From the NCBI GenBank assembly GCA_964058805.1, contig CAXKVV010001754.1, positions 1-31,447 on the forward strand: DNA of 31,447 nucleotides. Reading direction: 5' to 3'. The notes under the pieces were generated by a model that was given only the letters and a program-made list of their open reading frames with translations, made no database searches and had not been told where the DNA came from. Both the position numbers and the translations under genes were made by a program. Below are positions 10,479 through 21,597 of this stretch, in pieces. Positions within the stretch are counted from its first letter, which is position 1. The number at the start of each line of letters is the position of its first letter. This DNA is from Schoenoplectus triqueter (taxonomy: Eukaryota; Streptophyta; Magnoliopsida; Poales; Cyperaceae).

Positions 10479-11600
10479 GGGTGTGTGTTCTTATGTACAA
10501 TTGATTAATTCATAAAGTAAAAAAAAAAACAAGAAGAAGCTGGGAAACTGCTAAAAGTCATGTTTAGACAAAAAAGGAAAAAAGAACAAAAGAGTGAGAG
10601 CGATGCATGCAAATGTACATATACATGTGAGATGTCTCTTTGTACTTCGGTGTGATATCCGAAACTTAAAGAACGACATGCTAAATTGCTAGTCAAGTAG
10701 CTCGGAAATTGAGATCTCTTTCAATAGCTGCTAGATGTATATAATAAAACCGGGAGCTCCGATCGAAATGGGCCAAACTGACGAAGAAAGGCACACAAGT
10801 CCACTTGCAGTTGTTTGATTCGTCTAACTTTTTGCATGTCGTCTACTATATATTAATTGTCTTTCTTGACATGTGACTTTTGTCACATTAGAAACAGAGG
10901 ACAACACTTGTCTATGCTTTTGGTGTACATGATCTCTTACTATATATTATATATTATGGTTTTGTTAAAACGTCCAACTAACTATTTGCAGCGTACGATT
11001 GTAATTGTCTTTCCGAAATAATTAGGAGCTTTTATGTTGTCATAATACGTTTGTTATACTGAACTATCTATACATGGTGCTTAATGTCATACTGACAGTG
11101 GATCAGAATCCGCTGTTATATATTCACTATCGCAACTTGCTGTCATTAAATCACTACAGCCCATTTTAATCACAACACTTTAAATTTTAACAATACAGAG
11201 AATTTTTTTAAATTTAAATTTTTTTATAGCAACTTGCTATTATAGACAAGTACGACTGCTGATGTGAATTCACTGAATATAATATTTATAATATTTGCAC
11301 AAATTCCAAAAAAAATACCTCCATTTTTTTGTCAAATTTGTGCTTCTATGTTTTGAATTTCTGAAAAATTAAATTTAAATATTAAAATAAAGATGTTAGA
11401 TTTAATATGCATCGCTTTATTTATGTATAAAAAAATATGGCATTTGAACACTATATATATGACATTAAGAGCTTATAATATGAATAATATCTGAAAGTTG
11501 ATTTTATAACATATTGATTCATATGAAACAAAAATGAATATTTTTTATGTGCAAAAAGTATAATTTTATTTGGATATTTTAATTTTAATATTTATATTAT

Positions 11601-11602
<2 letters not shown>
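10479..11602. other. Spacer without supported gene
   Basis: AT-rich sequence with no conserved coding potential. A CACTACAGC at 11152 resembles a CACTA terminus, but no partner or subterminal array accompanies it. Confidence 0.5.

Positions 11603-11635
<33 letters not shown>
11603..11635. repeat. (AT)n microsatellite
   Basis: An uninterrupted AT dinucleotide run of about 33 bp lies immediately left of the foldback element. Confidence 0.9.
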
Positions 11636-11636
<1 letters not shown>

Positions 11637-11640
11637 CGAT

Positions 11641-12051
11641 ACTATGGTGATTTATGAAGCACAAAACCTCCCTTACTTTGCGTCCGTATCTTGAATTTGA
11701 AAGTTCAAACGCCGATCCAAATTATTGAACATCATATTCCTATTGAAATATCATTGGAGATCAAATTTTATATTTTTTAAATGAGTACAAAGTTTGTTGA
11801 TCTAACGATTTCTGCACCATCCAAAACTAACGATTTTGTATCCATCTAAAAATAGCAAAAAGTTACAAAAAGTATAAGTTTTGATCTCCAAAGATAGTTC
11901 AATATGAAAATCATGTTCAATGGTTTGAATCGCCGTGATGGAGACATTTAAATCCACCTCAAAAAAGATTTCTTTCAAAGTCATGGTTTGTATTCAATTG
12001 GAATCGGATGGTCAACATGTGTGCCACGAAATCTCCGTTATCACCACTAAA
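11641..12051. mobile_element. Foldback (long inverted repeat) MITE-like element
   Basis: The left half is an imperfect reverse complement of the right half. For example, GGAGATCAAA (11756-11765) pairs with TTTGATCTCC (11880-11889). The following left-arm bases towards CGCCGATCC pair with the right-arm run to GGTTTGAATCGCCG. The ends ATGGTGAT (left) and ATCACCA (right) also pair, and the arms nearly meet near 11815. No coding potential is present. The element family is not recognised and no target duplication was resolved, partly because (AT)n flanks it. Confidence 0.6.
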
Positions 12052-12879
12052 TATAATATTTGATGCAGACTCTTGGTTATGAAATCTGTACTCCGTAAAA
12101 AAGGATTAGGATATGATGAAAATTTTAAAGCAATATAACTCTTTCGTTTTTATTTGCAAACAGAAGTTAGCGTGTGGTTAATTAAATTTTCACTTCACAT
12201 GTTATTAATTAGATGTTTTTCATGTACATATTACACCATTTGTGTCTAATAAAAAAAAGTTTGAGGACATGACCCTCATTTTTTTTATAAAAAAAATATT
12301 ATTAGATTCTTTGAAAACGATACATATGTTTGTAATATTTTCTTCGCAATATTTGTACGTACATTGAAATTATTTAAAAATTGATTTTTTTTTTTTTAAT
12401 AGTGAACCCCGGCAGCAAAGCTAATATATTCATATTTCCTAGTGAAAAATAAAACATTGGCCGATGTCGCAACTCCGTGCGGAAAAAAGGGGTGCCAGCC
12501 TGGGTCGTGGCCAGCCCCTCGATATTTATGCTGGTATGATATTTATTTTTAAAGAGAAGGATTCAATTATCATTTTTTTAGTGTTAGTTGTATGTATATG
12601 AAAAATCATAAAATTTTAACTTCATTTGAATAGTCATCAAGTAACACGTCTAAATTATAAAATTTGATCCGTTAATTTTATTAACGCTTGATGTCTTTAT
12701 AAATAATATCGAAATGATATAATTTTTTGTATACATATATAAGATGATATTTACAAAATATTTCTTCAATTATTTTTATTATTTAAGAATTTAAATAATA
12801 GTTATTTGATATTTAATTTTAATGGCACCGATGTGGCACCAAAATGGTGGTAATTGGATCCTTTTCATTTTTAAATTAT
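12052..12879. other. Spacer without supported gene
   Basis: AT-rich DNA with one GC-rich islet near 12465-12525 that contains two GCCAGCC motifs. No ORF or terminal repeat was found. Confidence 0.5.
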
Positions 12880-13499
12880 GCTAGCAATCTGGACTAGCAG
12901 CCGAGAAAATAAACATTTTTTTAAATTATATTTAACAATGGTTTAAAATAAAAAATATATCAAAAGAATTTAACAACGATTTTAAATTCATAATCATTGC
13001 TAAATGGCTATTTAACATTACCATACAAAAGAGCTTTATTAATGGTTTTAAAAAATATTTACTAATGATTTTACGATCGCTATTAATGGGGTAAGTTAGA
13101 AAAGATATAAGCGACCGTTAGAAAATGTAGGAGCTTTTCACTGAACTTTCTTAACAGTTTATAGTTAAAATGTTAGTAAATGTAAGAGCTTCCCTAACGG
13201 TTTTCTTCTCAAAACCGTTAGAAAATGCATGACATTCAAATATTTTTCGCTGAGTTTTCCTAATGATTTTATTTTAAAATCCATTCGCAAATGTTGGTGT
13301 GAATAGGGTTTATCGTTGAACATTCCTAACGGTTTTTATTATAAAACCGTTAGGAATGATGTATACTAACGGTTTTTTATGTTAAACCGTTAGGAAATAT
13401 TATTTTGCTAACGTTTTTTTTATAACAAACCATTAGTAAAGAATATATTTTTAAAATATTTATCATTTTTATATGGCCAGCCCATTTGATTTTGCTAGC
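12880..13499. mobile_element. CACTA-like terminal region or small element with hairpin subterminal repeats
   Basis: It is bounded by GCTAGCAA (12880-12887) and its exact reverse complement TTGCTAGC (13492-13499). The interior is packed with inverted AACGGTTTT/AAAACCGTT motifs, for example around 13330-13400. These are typical of CACTA (En/Spm) subterminal repeats. A canonical CACTA end is not present. It may therefore be the decayed terminus of the CACTA whose exons lie at 13690-15010, or a separate small element. Confidence 0.4.
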
Positions 13500-13689
13500 C
13501 GTATATTATTCACATATCATCAACACATAAATTGGCATATTTTTTCAACACAAAAGAAAAACATATCATATCACATGTATACAAAATAAATATAAAAAAA
13601 TACATATCATATATGCAATTTGATAATTCACATAATCACAATATATATTATAAAAGTGTAGAAGAAAATTTACGACAAGTCATATATTT

Positions 13690-14336
13690 TCCTTAATAAA
13701 TTCAACAATCATTTTTTTATCTCCTCAATAAAATCTTGTCGATATGATGCTCGTCCCGATTCCATGCACTGTTTCAAATAAATACAAAATAATTAGTAAT
13801 TTGAATAATATATATAATTAAAAATATGCATTATAAGTTATAAAATCTCAAACAAAGGTTTCGAGTCGTGATAATTGTAGATTATGTCATGAATTAATCT
13901 TATAACATAATAACCGCATTATTTGTTGTTAGGTTGTGTTGGACTCTATAAAATAATAAAAGAACCAAGCAAATAATTAAAAAATTTACACAAAACCTAA
14001 AATATTGAAATATTTTTTTAATTTCAATTAGTTATAGAATTTGTACCTGAGTCTGACACAAAACCTCAAAAATTGAAATATTTTTTTAATTTTAATTTGT
14101 TTTTTTCTTTTTCGTATTATATATCATCCAATAATGCCTAAATCTCCTACAATAAATTTTAATTATCATATTAGTATAAGTTTTATATATTTACATATTA
14201 TTGATAAAAAATGAAAAACTTACGTATTTAGCACATTTTGAATCTACAACCCGCTTACGTCATGATTCACGGGATTTAGGATATAAACATAGTTTTTGAA
14301 GACATTGACAACCAAAAGGATCTAATGACTCCTACA

Positions 14337-14373
<37 letters not shown>

Positions 14374-15010
14374 TTCTAAAAAATATAAATTTAGAAAATA
14401 AAAGTCTTAAAGGACAAATAATTTCTTACACCTTAATGCACGACAAGAATAAGTAATGATGTTCGGCATGTAGCAACATGTCATTTAGGTATTTTCTTGC
14501 TTTTGTGAAATCAATTTGGATGGCCCTCCCTGAACATTTATACGGACAAATAAAATCATAGCTCTCGATTTTAAATGTTTTGCATCAATTTACGAAAAAT
14601 TTGCATGTGTATTATCATAATTATTATATATCTTCAATTAATAAAGAATTTAAATCTCTATGTGATGATTGACGATCTTCTTAATCTTTATCATCAGAAG
14701 CTCACGAAACAGCTATCGTTGAACCCTGCAACACAAAGAAAAAAGATCATAATAATGTAATATGGTTTTTGCTATCATTTGATTTCAAATATCAAAATAC
14801 ATAAGGATGAGTCATCAAGTTGCGGAGGCTCACAAGGCACTCCAAGTGCTTTGGCCATCGCTTCATTCATTAAAATCATTGCTTGATTCCATGAAATCAG
14901 TTTATTTTTCCAATTCTGAATTTGGTGATCCTTCTACATTATCATCTCCTTAAGCTTTTTAATTTCATTAATAAGTTCAGGTTTTATTGGTGCCGTTAAT
15001 TTAACGTTGT
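13690..15010 (-). pseudogene. Decayed multi-exon ORF, possibly from a CACTA element
   Basis: Minus-strand coding-like islands are separated by AT-rich introns with good borders. One island near 15010-14830 encodes a Lys/Glu-rich coiled-coil-like stretch followed by SWNQAMILMNEAMAKALG. Another near 14560-14430 contains FICPYKCSG and DFTKARKYLND. One near 14330-14225 contains DPFGCQCLQKLCLYPKSRE and stops at a GTAAG donor. A last one near 13770-13715 begins after a TTTGAAACAG acceptor and reads MESGRASYRQDFIEEIKK before TGA. In-frame stops show decay. I do not recognise the family with certainty; the position beside AACGGTT-type subterminal repeats suggests an accessory CACTA protein. Confidence 0.35.
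14338..14371. repeat. (TA)n microsatellite
   Basis: A run of more than 30 bp of alternating A and T within an intron-like part of the minus-strand pseudogene. Confidence 0.9.
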
Positions 15011-15023
15011 TACCTCTATTCAT

Positions 15024-17776
15024 GATTGGGTATTGGATACTGGATCATGTGTTCATATTTGTTCAAATATAGAGGCACTAAAGAATAGGAGGAAACTACG
15101 CAATAAAGAAATACAACTCCGAGTTGGAAACGATGCACAAGTTACAGTCATAATAGTCGAAATTATAGAGTTGTGTTTGTCTAGCGGGTTTATAATGGAA
15201 CTCAAAAATGTATATTTTGTTCTAAGTATTTCCAAAAATATTATTTCAATCTCATGTCAAGAGATGAATGGTTTTTCTTTGATAATAAAGGACAGTGGTT
15301 GTTCAATATACAAATATGAGTTATATTATGGATCTTCTTTTATAATGAATGATATTTATATGCTGGAAATAAACAAACCCGTATTTAACATCAACAAACG
15401 ACTCAAAACATCTCATAAAAATATAACTTTTATGTGGCATTGTCGTCTTGGTCATATAAATGTGAAACACATCATAAAGTTATATGAAGTTGGACTTCTT
15501 GATAATTTTAATATTGAAATAATAAATGCGTGCAAATCTTGTTTACGTGGAAAAATAACCAAAACGCCTTTCTCCAAGAATGGTGAAAGGACGAGTGACT
15601 TATTAGCCCTTATACACACAGATGTATGCGGATCAATGAGTATTTATATAAGAAATAGTGCTCGCTACTTTATCACGTTTACTGATGATTACAGTAGATA
15701 TGGTTATGTCTACTTAATGAGACATAAATCTGAATTCTTTGAAAAGTTTAAAGAATTCAAGAGTCAAGTAGAAAATCAATTGAATAAAAGTATTAAGGTC
15801 TTACGGTTAGACCGTAAAGGCGAATACTTAAGTTATGAGTTTATAATGTACTTAAAAGAATATGGGATAGTCTCACAACTCAGCCCTCCGGGAACGCTGC
15901 AATGGAACGGTATTTCTGAGAGGAGGAATTGAACTCTGTTAGACATAGTTCATTCCGTGATGAGTAATATCACACTCCTAAAAATGTTTTGGGGGCACGC
16001 ACTAGAAACTGCTGCACTAACAATAAATAAGGTTTCATCCAAGTTAGTAGAAAAGACTCCATATGAGTTATGGTTTGGTAAGGTACCAAATATGTTTTAT
16101 CTTAAAATTTGGGGTTGCGAGGTATTTGTCAAACGTCCGACTTCTAACAAACTTGTACCAAAAACTGACAAATGCTTTTTCGTAAGGTATCCTAAGGAAA
16201 CGAAATGATATTACTTCTATTATCAGTCCGAAAATAAGATAATTGTTGCTCGTCATGGTATATTTTTGGTGAAAGAGTTTCTCACAAAAGGAAGTAGTGG
16301 GAGTAATGTAATAGTTGAAGAAATTCAAGATACATCACATAATATAATATCTGATACTGATCAGATAAATCCACAACTTGATTCTTCGGCTAATGAGCAT
16401 TTGGAAGAACTAAATCCACAAATAGTTGTGGAAGAAGTTCTAGTCCCAAGCTCATCTACTTTAACGCAAGTTGAAATAGAACTAAATCTGCATACTGATG
16501 TGCACCTGAAAAGTGCATGGGACAGCATGATGTCTCAGTATTTGATGTTGAAGATCCTCTGACCTATGCGGAAGCAGTGGATAGACCTGACTCTGATAAA
16601 TGACTGGAGGCCATGAGATCCGAAATACAATCCATGTATGACAACACGGTTTGGAACCTGATTGCACCACCTGTTGGGGTAAAACCCATAGCTAACAAGT
16701 GGGTTTTTAAAAGAAAAATAGACATGGATGGTAATATGACTGTTTACAAAGCATGGCTAGTAGTGAAAGGTTTCAAACAAATTATCGGCGTAGATTATGA
16801 TGAAACTTTTTCGCCTGTAACTATGTTTAAGTCAATTCGGATGCTCCTAGCAATTATCGCATTTCATGATTATGAAATATAGCAAATGTATGTCAAAATC
16901 GCCTTCCTAAATGAAAATTTGGAAGATGACGTGTATATGATACAGCCCACGGGTTTTGAGGATCCAAAAAATACGGGGAAGATATGCAAGCTTCTCAAAT
17001 CCATTTATGGATTGAAACAGGCATCACGGAGTTGAAATCTTCGATTTTATGAAGAAGTCAAAAGTTTGACTTCATCAAATGCGAAGAAGAATCTTGTGTA
17101 TACAGAAAAACTAGTGGGGGTATCATCAATTTTCTAATCCTCTATGTGGATGATATACTCTTAATGAGAAATGATATTTCCCTATTGCAATAAGCCAAAT
17201 CTTCATTAAAGAAAGTATTCTCAATGAAAGATTTAGGCGAGGTTGTCTATATACTAGGCATAAAAATCTATAGAGATAGATCTAAGAGATTTATTGGATT
17301 AAATCAAAGCATATACATTGAAAAAGTGCTGAATCGGTTCAGCATGCAGAATTCTAAGAAAGTATTTCTGCCAATGAATCATGGTGCACAACTTAACAAG
17401 ACTCAGTGTTGTTTGACAACTGATGAGCAAAGCATAATGAGTAGAGTGTCATATGCTTCGACTATTGGCTCTATCATGTACACCATGTTGTGCACTCATC
17501 CTGATGTCTCGTACGCTTTTAGTGTGACGAGTAGATATCAGGCTAATCCAAGCTTTTAGTGTGACGAGTAGAATATCTTTGAGTACTTAAGAAGAACTAA
17601 GGATATGTTTCTCATCTACGATGTTGTCTCGGAGCTCGTGGTAAGTGGTTACACAAACGTTATCACCTCATATGAAAAATCATAAATTGTGGCGATGTAA
17701 AGATTTATAAAATTGACACAGTCGACAACACAGCTAATCCACTTACAGGATCTCTACCTCAAGTCAAGCACTAATT
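15024..17776 (+). pseudogene. Ty1/copia pol pseudogene (protease, integrase, reverse transcriptase, RNase H tail)
   Basis: The order protease-integrase-RT defines copia. The aspartic protease begins DWVLDTGS at 15024. A GAG-pre-integrase zinc finger follows (WHCRLGH at 15435, CKSC at 15531). The integrase triad is visible: Asp in HTDVCG (15622), Asp in TFTDDYSRYGY (15684) and Glu in NGISERRN (15918). RT spans about 16600-17560 with KWVFKRK, the YVDD catalytic box at 17143-17154 and MKDLGE. Most of RNase H is deleted; only its last part (17692-17776) remains. Stops lie at 15930, 16206, 16601, 16880, 17033, 17191 and 17557, and frameshifts near 16525 and 17063. Gag is missing: the element is cut at the protease and joins the CACTA-like relic near 15010. 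Confidence 0.85.
17515..17571 (+). repeat. 20-bp direct repeat in the RT/RNase H join
   Basis: GCTTTTAGTGTGACGAGTAG occurs at 17515-17534 and again at 17552-17571, exactly 37 bp apart. The second copy introduces the stop at 17557. It looks like a small tandem duplication inside the pseudogene. Confidence 0.85.
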
Positions 17777-17900
17777 GAACATATCTTCTATGGGTTTGAG
17801 ACACATAGTAGATTGATTGTGAAAATTTTCTTTAAATTTGAGAGATTTATAGAATAAAGATATTTGTATAAAGTAGGGCTCAATATGTTTGACTCCAAGC

Positions 17901-17913
17901 TTAAGTAGGAGAT
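17901..17913 (+). other. Polypurine tract of the copia element
   Basis: TTAAGTAGGAGAT directly precedes the LTR start TGTTAG. Plus-strand priming sites of copia elements have this form and position. Confidence 0.6.
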
Positions 17914-18900
17914 TGTTAGTTTGTAATAATCTTGAAGTCAATAATACAATAAATTGATTATATAAAACGTTGTTCATGAATTGGATATTTAAACGATATT
18001 TTGTTTCCTCAAGTATTATTGAATTTATGAATCATTCCGAGTTTATGATGGGAAATGTGAAACTTCATAATATATAATATACTATTAAAAGTCACTAACA
18101 AAGGTAATTAGCAGGAACACTAATTAACCGTTATCAGCTTAGTATGTGGATTAAATGATGGTCAAGTTTTACAGATCATAGACAAAGAGTTATCATTTTA
18201 ATCACATAGATAGATGTTCTAGTAATATCGTATTTGATAGATCCCAAATGAAACATTGAATAGAATTGTGTTCGTGTCATTAATATTTTCATTCAGTATT
18301 AAATTCTAAAGTATGAGGTATTCATCTTTCCTACATAAGATATGTATGTGTGTGATTTCTACCAAACGTTATCTGTAAAAGGTGGCTATAAATGTAGCTC
18401 TTCGGTATCCATAACTTATGCGGAGGAAGAGATGGTTTGCCAAAAGTACTATTGTCCCTCATATTTTTATATGAGTTATAGCATCACTGAGCCCCTTGAT
18501 AGAATAAGATTATCTGCTAGCAGTATAATTACAAGAGTAATTATATTTGATAATTTACTCAGGATCAAGAAAAGATTAGGTTTGCAAAAATGACACATAC
18601 CTACCTTGAAACTGATCTGATAGCTATGAGACAAAAGAATTAAACACAAGTAAATAGTTTACTAGATCATGATATTGTACAGTACATCATCATCTATGTA
18701 ATTTGATGGTCATAGTGCATTCTGTCAGATGCCTCCTATGATTATAGAAGTTAAAATAGTTTTAACTCTATTTACCAACATAACACGGATCATGTCGGGT
18801 CACATCATATAGGAGTTAATCGGAGAATCTTATTGATTAATTATAAATTATTTATAATTATGTTTACCCTTGAAAAATCTCAAAGATAAGCAGCTGAGTA
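17914..18900 (+). repeat. Copia 3' LTR, 5' part
   Basis: The LTR begins TGTTAGTTTGTAATAATC right after the polypurine tract of the copia pseudogene. The following kilobase has no coding signal, as expected for U3. The LTR end was not found. The TATA modules at 18990-19410 may belong to it, which would make it a long LTR, or to another element. No 5' LTR copy is in the window for comparison. Confidence 0.55.
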
Positions 18901-18989
18901 AATAAAAATAAATATCAAATATTGATAATAAAACATAAGAAAAGGGGAAAGAGAAAGGGTCCACTGATCAGAATGGTCGCTAATGAACC

Positions 18990-19165
18990 TCGGAACAAGT
19001 TCATTTGTCCCACAAGGAAATATCAGGGTGAGAGACAAAGGTATAAATACCTCACCATTCATCATTCACTCGGCGTGGGTGACAGTCAAGAGACTCAAGA
19101 GAGAGAAGGGAGATCTCTTAGGTGTCACTCATGAGATCATATTTTTCTGATAAGTGGGACCCACC
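18990..19165 (+). promoter_or_regulatory. TATA-box module, copy 1 of a tandem duplication
   Basis: It contains a TATA box (TATAAATA, 19042-19049), a CATTCATCATTCACTC initiator-like stretch, a GA-rich AGAGACTCAAGAGAGAG leader and the tail AAGTGGGACCC. The same order recurs 239-245 bp downstream. This is likely U3/R sequence of an LTR, or a non-coding promoter. Confidence 0.5.
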
Positions 19166-19228
19166 TGACAGTTCCTTGCAAATAACTTTGACAACCTGGA
19201 CCTAACCTATCCATTAAACCTAATTAAC

Positions 19229-19410
19229 CCGGAACAAAAGCTAAGCAATAATCTCACAAGGAAATTTTAGACATAAGTCAGAGGTATAAAAAGCCCTGTC
19301 ACCTCTTGTTCATTCAAGATGGATGACACTCAGGAGATCCAAGAGAGAGAGAGAGAGATCTCCTGATGGGTCATTCATCTGATTATTTTTCACTGACAGG
19401 TGAGCCCCAC
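19229..19410 (+). promoter_or_regulatory. TATA-box module, copy 2 of a tandem duplication
   Basis: A diverged copy of 18990-19165: CGGAACAA, CACAAGGAAAT, TATAAAAA (19285-19292), TTCATTCAAG, a GA-rich leader ending in GATCTCCTGA, and CAGGTGAGCCCC. Spacing is nearly the same in both copies, so the core promoter was duplicated as a unit. Confidence 0.5.
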
Positions 19411-19577
19411 ACCTTAGTGACAGACATCAAGGAAGTCAGAATTAAACCTAAGCAGCAAACTTCCGATAAAACCCTAAGAAATTGGAGCAGTGTAATTTCT
19501 ATACAGCAAAGATTGTGTCAATGTCAATCCAGTATTTTGATACAACCAATCACAAGAAATCTCAAATGTGATTTTGC

Positions 19578-19798
19578 TTCAAGACTGGCCAGGTGCCAAA
19601 GCTGTGAGCAACCACCTGACTATGCCATGATTTGTACCAATTGTTGACAAGTAATCAACTTTTGACCAGGTCACCCTCATGAACATGAATTGGAAGTTAA
19701 TTTCACAAGACTGATCAGATGCCAAAGCTGAGAGCAACCATCTGATCAAGTCTCGATTTGTATCAATTGTTGATAAGTAATCAGCTTTTGATCAAATC
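19578..19798 (+). repeat. 126-bp tandem duplication
   Basis: Two diverged copies start AAGACTGGCC (19581) and AAGACTGATC (19707). Each continues with TGCCAAAGCTG, GAGCAACCA and ATTGTTGAYAAGTAATCA. There is no coding signal. Confidence 0.75.
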
Positions 19799-20094
19799 AA
19801 ACCCTAATAAGCATCAATACAAGTCTAAATTGGTGTTTAATTAGAGTGATTTCTGCAAGAAAATTTTATTTGGCAGAGACATTGAGTTGTGATTGAAAAT
19901 TGGGATTTATTCAAAGAGGAAAATAGGGTTTTCTTGACAAATGAATTTTTAATACAAGGAGGCAGGGGCAAAAATGGAATTAAAAATTACAAGGGTGATC
20001 ATCATGAATTTAGGAATTTTTGGTGAAAATTTTATGATTTTTAGATAAGTGGAGCTATTAAGATAAATTCAGAGAAGATAAAACAGATTAAAAA

Positions 20095-20190
20095 GGGAGA
20101 TCAATCAAGGGTTCATCTGGGCGCAGATTCAATCAAGGGTTCATCTGGGTGCAACTTGGGGACAGAGACTCATCTGGGTGCAAACTGGGG
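20095..20190 (+). repeat. Short tandem repeat GGTTCATCTGGGYGCA, three copies
   Basis: TCAATCAAGGGTTCATCTGG occurs twice (20101 and 20129). A third shortened copy, CTCATCTGGGTGCAA, lies near 20169. The units lead into the GA-rich tract at 20218-20235. Confidence 0.75.
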
Positions 20191-20231
20191 ATCTTAAACA
20201 TACACACACAGAATCAGAGAAGAGAGAGAGA

Positions 20232-20800
20232 GAGGGTGCCACGTGTCAGCACCTTCTTGGGCCACCTCAACATATCAGTGTCACGCGTCAGCACCTTATT
20301 AGGCCACCTCAGCATATCAGAGCCACGTGTCAGCACCTTATTGGTCCACCTCACCCATGTGGGTCCCATATGTCTGACAAGTGGGTCCCACTTGTGCCAC
20401 GTGTCAGCATCTCATTGTCTACTTCACCCAGCCCTTGCCACATGGCAGAACACTCTCTCACCCAGTCAGACCTCCCAGAGACACATGGCAGCGCCTCATT
20501 GGTCCACATCACCACAGCTGCCACATGGCAACCTGTGAATGGTCCATAACAGCAAGGGAGGTGCCACATGGCAGCACACAAAAAAGCCACCTCAGCAGCC
20601 AAATGCGATATGGCACCCTCCCATTGGTCTATGTCAGCAAGTAGGCCCCACTTAGGCACAAGCCATCAGACATGTGGGCCCTACCTCAGTGCCACGTGGC
20701 AGTCAACTAGTGGTCCACCTCACCTCAGTATGTGCCACATGGCACAACCACAGCAGGCCACTTCAACATGTCTATGCTGCATGGCACTATACTACAGAGC
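20232..20800 (+). repeat. G-box/E-box minisatellite, period about 42.5 bp
   Basis: About thirteen degenerate units share the core GCCACGTGTCAGCACC or GCCACATGGCAGC. Perfect G-boxes CACGTG start at 20240, 20324, 20398 and 20693. CACATG variants start at 20439, 20482, 20522, 20565 and 20736; CACGCG at 20282. Most spacings are 40-43 bp or double that. Three units also carry an inverted CCAAT box, ATTGG (20340, 20498, 20623). G-boxes bind plant bZIP/bHLH factors; regular helical phasing would put the sites on one face of DNA. Function as an enhancer is an inference. ORFs through this array are by-products of the repeat. Confidence 0.8.
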
Positions 20801-21255
20801 CACCTCAGCAATTGTTAACTAGATCATTAATGCTAAAAGAGGAGTGTTTAACCTAACAACCAATCATAATATGCCAACTCAGCTCAATTAACACTAATCT
20901 GTGAATTAATCAACTAATAATCACCCCTATGGGCCTAAGCACAGAGAACTTTCAGGTGGGACCCATTTGTCAGGTTTATATGTGTATAGCTCACACTAGC
21001 AAGCATACACCAAGTTCATGCACAGATCAAGGCAACAATTTAAAATCCAACAGGGAATGAGGTGTGTACCTAGTCCATGCGTCTCCTCTCTTTGACTTTT
21101 CCTTGCTTGGAATGGTGGCTCACGTACACCGCGCGCAACCGAGGTCGATCCTCCCTCGTCCCATTCTCTTCTTCCTCTCTTTCTGTTCCGTCCACCCGAT
21201 TGCGAAGGCGCCATCAATGGGAAGTAGATCTACACGATGTTTTATTTCAATTATT
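20801..21255. other. Spacer with a GC-rich patch, no gene established
   Basis: AT-rich, then GC-rich near 21110-21220 with a pyrimidine-rich tract on the plus strand. Overlapping ORFs on both strands lack recognisable domains. It could be an exon or leader of the ORF ending at 21696, but no donor site was established. Confidence 0.4.
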
Positions 21256-21256
21256 A

Positions 21257-21257
<1 letters not shown>

Positions 21258-21293
<36 letters not shown>
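21258..21293. repeat. (TA)n microsatellite
   Basis: A run of about 36 bp of alternating T and A. Confidence 0.9.
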
Positions 21294-21298
<5 letters not shown>

Positions 21299-21597
21299 CA
21301 ATTTCTCTATTTTAAAATTAATTGATTTAAATATTTAAATCCATGAACTCGAATTTAAAATAAAGAATGGACGTATAAAAGCGATCAAGAAACGACAAAC
21401 ATAATTTAACGGATCCATAATACGGGCAACTAAAATTTCCGACACCGCGTAAATGCAGCAGAAATGTTGCCAAAATTTTCAAGAAAAGATGACAAACCCG
21501 AACAAACGCTTAATTAAATTATCAATCTAATTTAATTATTAATTATGAAGTAAATCAAGTTAAAACTAATAAACATCTAATTTAAATTAAAATAGGT

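Noticed and set aside
10575..10650. miR156-like stretch AAAGAGTGAGAGCG with a weak hairpin
   Set aside because: It does not match the conserved mature sequence and the arms pair over only 8-9 bp.
11152..11160. CACTACAGC as a CACTA left end
   Set aside because: No subterminal array follows it and no partner end lies at a reasonable distance.
20149..20822. Overlapping ORFs of 84-129 codons on both strands
   Set aside because: They follow the G-box minisatellite, are His/Pro/Ser-rich by composition and overlap in several frames.
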